From Spirochaetaceae bacterium (GTDB lineage: Bacteria > Spirochaetota > Spirochaetia > DSM-2461), in the NCBI GenBank assembly GCA_016342385.1, contig JAEINM010000295.1:1-5586 (forward strand): a DNA stretch of 5,586 nucleotides, read 5' to 3'. Under the pieces are notes generated by a model that was not told the DNA's origin, made no database searches, and was given only the letters and a program-made list of their open reading frames with translations. Of this stretch, positions 5,230 through 5,586 are shown one piece after another. The position numbers were made by a program, and so were the translations under genes. Position 1 is the first letter of the stretch. Each line of letters starts with the position of its first letter.

Positions 5230-5586
5230 GTTGAAAATACCCCTCAGAATCCAGTTCTTCCAAGAGGGGTATAAGAATCCTTCGACTAAGCTGAAGAGAC
5301 TCTTTTACTGTAGAAAAGGGAAACTCATCTCCAATGGAGAGGCCCTTGAGGACTTTTTTCTTCAGATCTGTAAAATGAGCATAACTGATAATAAGTTCAC
5401 CCTGAAGGATTTTTAATAGTTTCATTCTTCCCAGAGCTTTGTATGTATCGGCAAAAAGTGGATTGCTGATATTGGATAGGTTTATTTCGCTGTTTTCCTC
5501 TTCGAGATCTGATAAAAGCTTCCCTGCCATAGGCGAAAGAGAAGACCGCATATCATTGGTAAAATTGAGAAAAAATCCATCTATTT
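5192..5586 (-). CDS. selB: Selenocysteine-specific elongation factor SelB, C-terminal fragment (5' end off the window)
   Basis: The frame is open to the right edge, giving 130 visible residues before a TAG at 5192-5194. The ATG at 5549-5551 is internal, because eleven further in-frame codons without a stop precede it (ending FFLNFTND). The sequence matches the tandem winged-helix C-terminus of SelB. The last winged helix has LQLSRRILIPLLEELDSEGY (97-116 of the visible part) followed by REGDSRIVLK; SelB proteins end with a comparable 'SR+..+PLLE.lD..g.T.R.GD.R' pattern. This region binds the SECIS hairpin of selenoprotein mRNAs, while the unseen N-terminal EF-Tu-like GTPase domains carry Sec-tRNA. 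Its presence implies that the organism decodes UGA as selenocysteine, so selA, selC and selD should exist elsewhere. The 3' end overlaps the lipoprotein gene. The SelB call rests on this C-terminal motif alone. Confidence 0.8.
   Translation of the reverse strand, partial: IDGFFLNFTNDMRSSLSPMAGKLLSDLEEENSEINLSNISNPLFADTYKALGRMKLLKILQGELIISYAHFTDLKKKVLKGLSIGDEFPFSTVKESLQLSRRILIPLLEELDSEGYFQREGDSRIVLKID

Noticed and set aside
5231..5416. Plus-strand 61-codon reading frame
   Set aside because: It is antisense to the SelB winged-helix region, whose protein pattern is clear.
5192..5551. A complete small winged-helix protein of 119 residues starting at the ATG at 5551
   Set aside because: The frame continues without a stop to the window edge and the protein matches only the end of SelB, so this is a fragment of a longer gene.

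Overview
The window looks like bacterial chromosome from a spirochaete-like organism. This is inferred from three TPR proteins (two clearly membrane-anchored or exported), a lipoprotein with a loose phenylalanine-rich lipobox (FFSC), moderate A+T richness, and a SelB selenocysteine elongation factor. No rRNA or tRNA gene, insertion sequence, integrase, phage gene or CRISPR array was seen. The taxonomic call is tentative.

Layout: (1) On the minus strand, reading leftwards, two TPR genes lie 14 bp apart and form a probable operon. An exported TPR/coiled-coil protein (593-1429) comes first. A membrane-anchored TPR/coiled-coil protein follows (start at 578) and runs off the left edge. (2) A very A+T-rich 96-bp divergent intergenic region (1430-1525) separates them from (3) a tight plus-strand operon of three genes. 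These are a membrane-anchored TPR protein whose C-terminal domain resembles an Mrr-type restriction-endonuclease fold with no catalytic residues left (1526-2902), a small calcineurin-type metallophosphoesterase (2906-3577), and a protein with a ParB/sulfiredoxin-like DGNHR motif (3574-4479). The first pair is 3 bp apart and the second shares an ATGA overlap, so co-translation is likely. (4) A 60-bp convergent gap contains an inverted repeat. (5) On the minus strand, entering from the right edge, are the C-terminal end of SelB (5192-right edge) and, overlapping its 3' end, a small lipoprotein gene (4540-5229).

How they may work together: the two divergent transcription units both begin with a TPR scaffold carrying an N-terminal hydrophobic segment, which suggests envelope-associated protein assemblies. 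The plus-strand operon joins a membrane TPR scaffold with a dead nuclease-like domain, a phosphoesterase, and a DGNHR-fold protein. It is the least ordinary part of the window and the best candidate for an undescribed module. No function for it can be proved from sequence alone. The SelB-lipoprotein pair is joined by overlap and probably by translational coupling; no functional link between them is evident.
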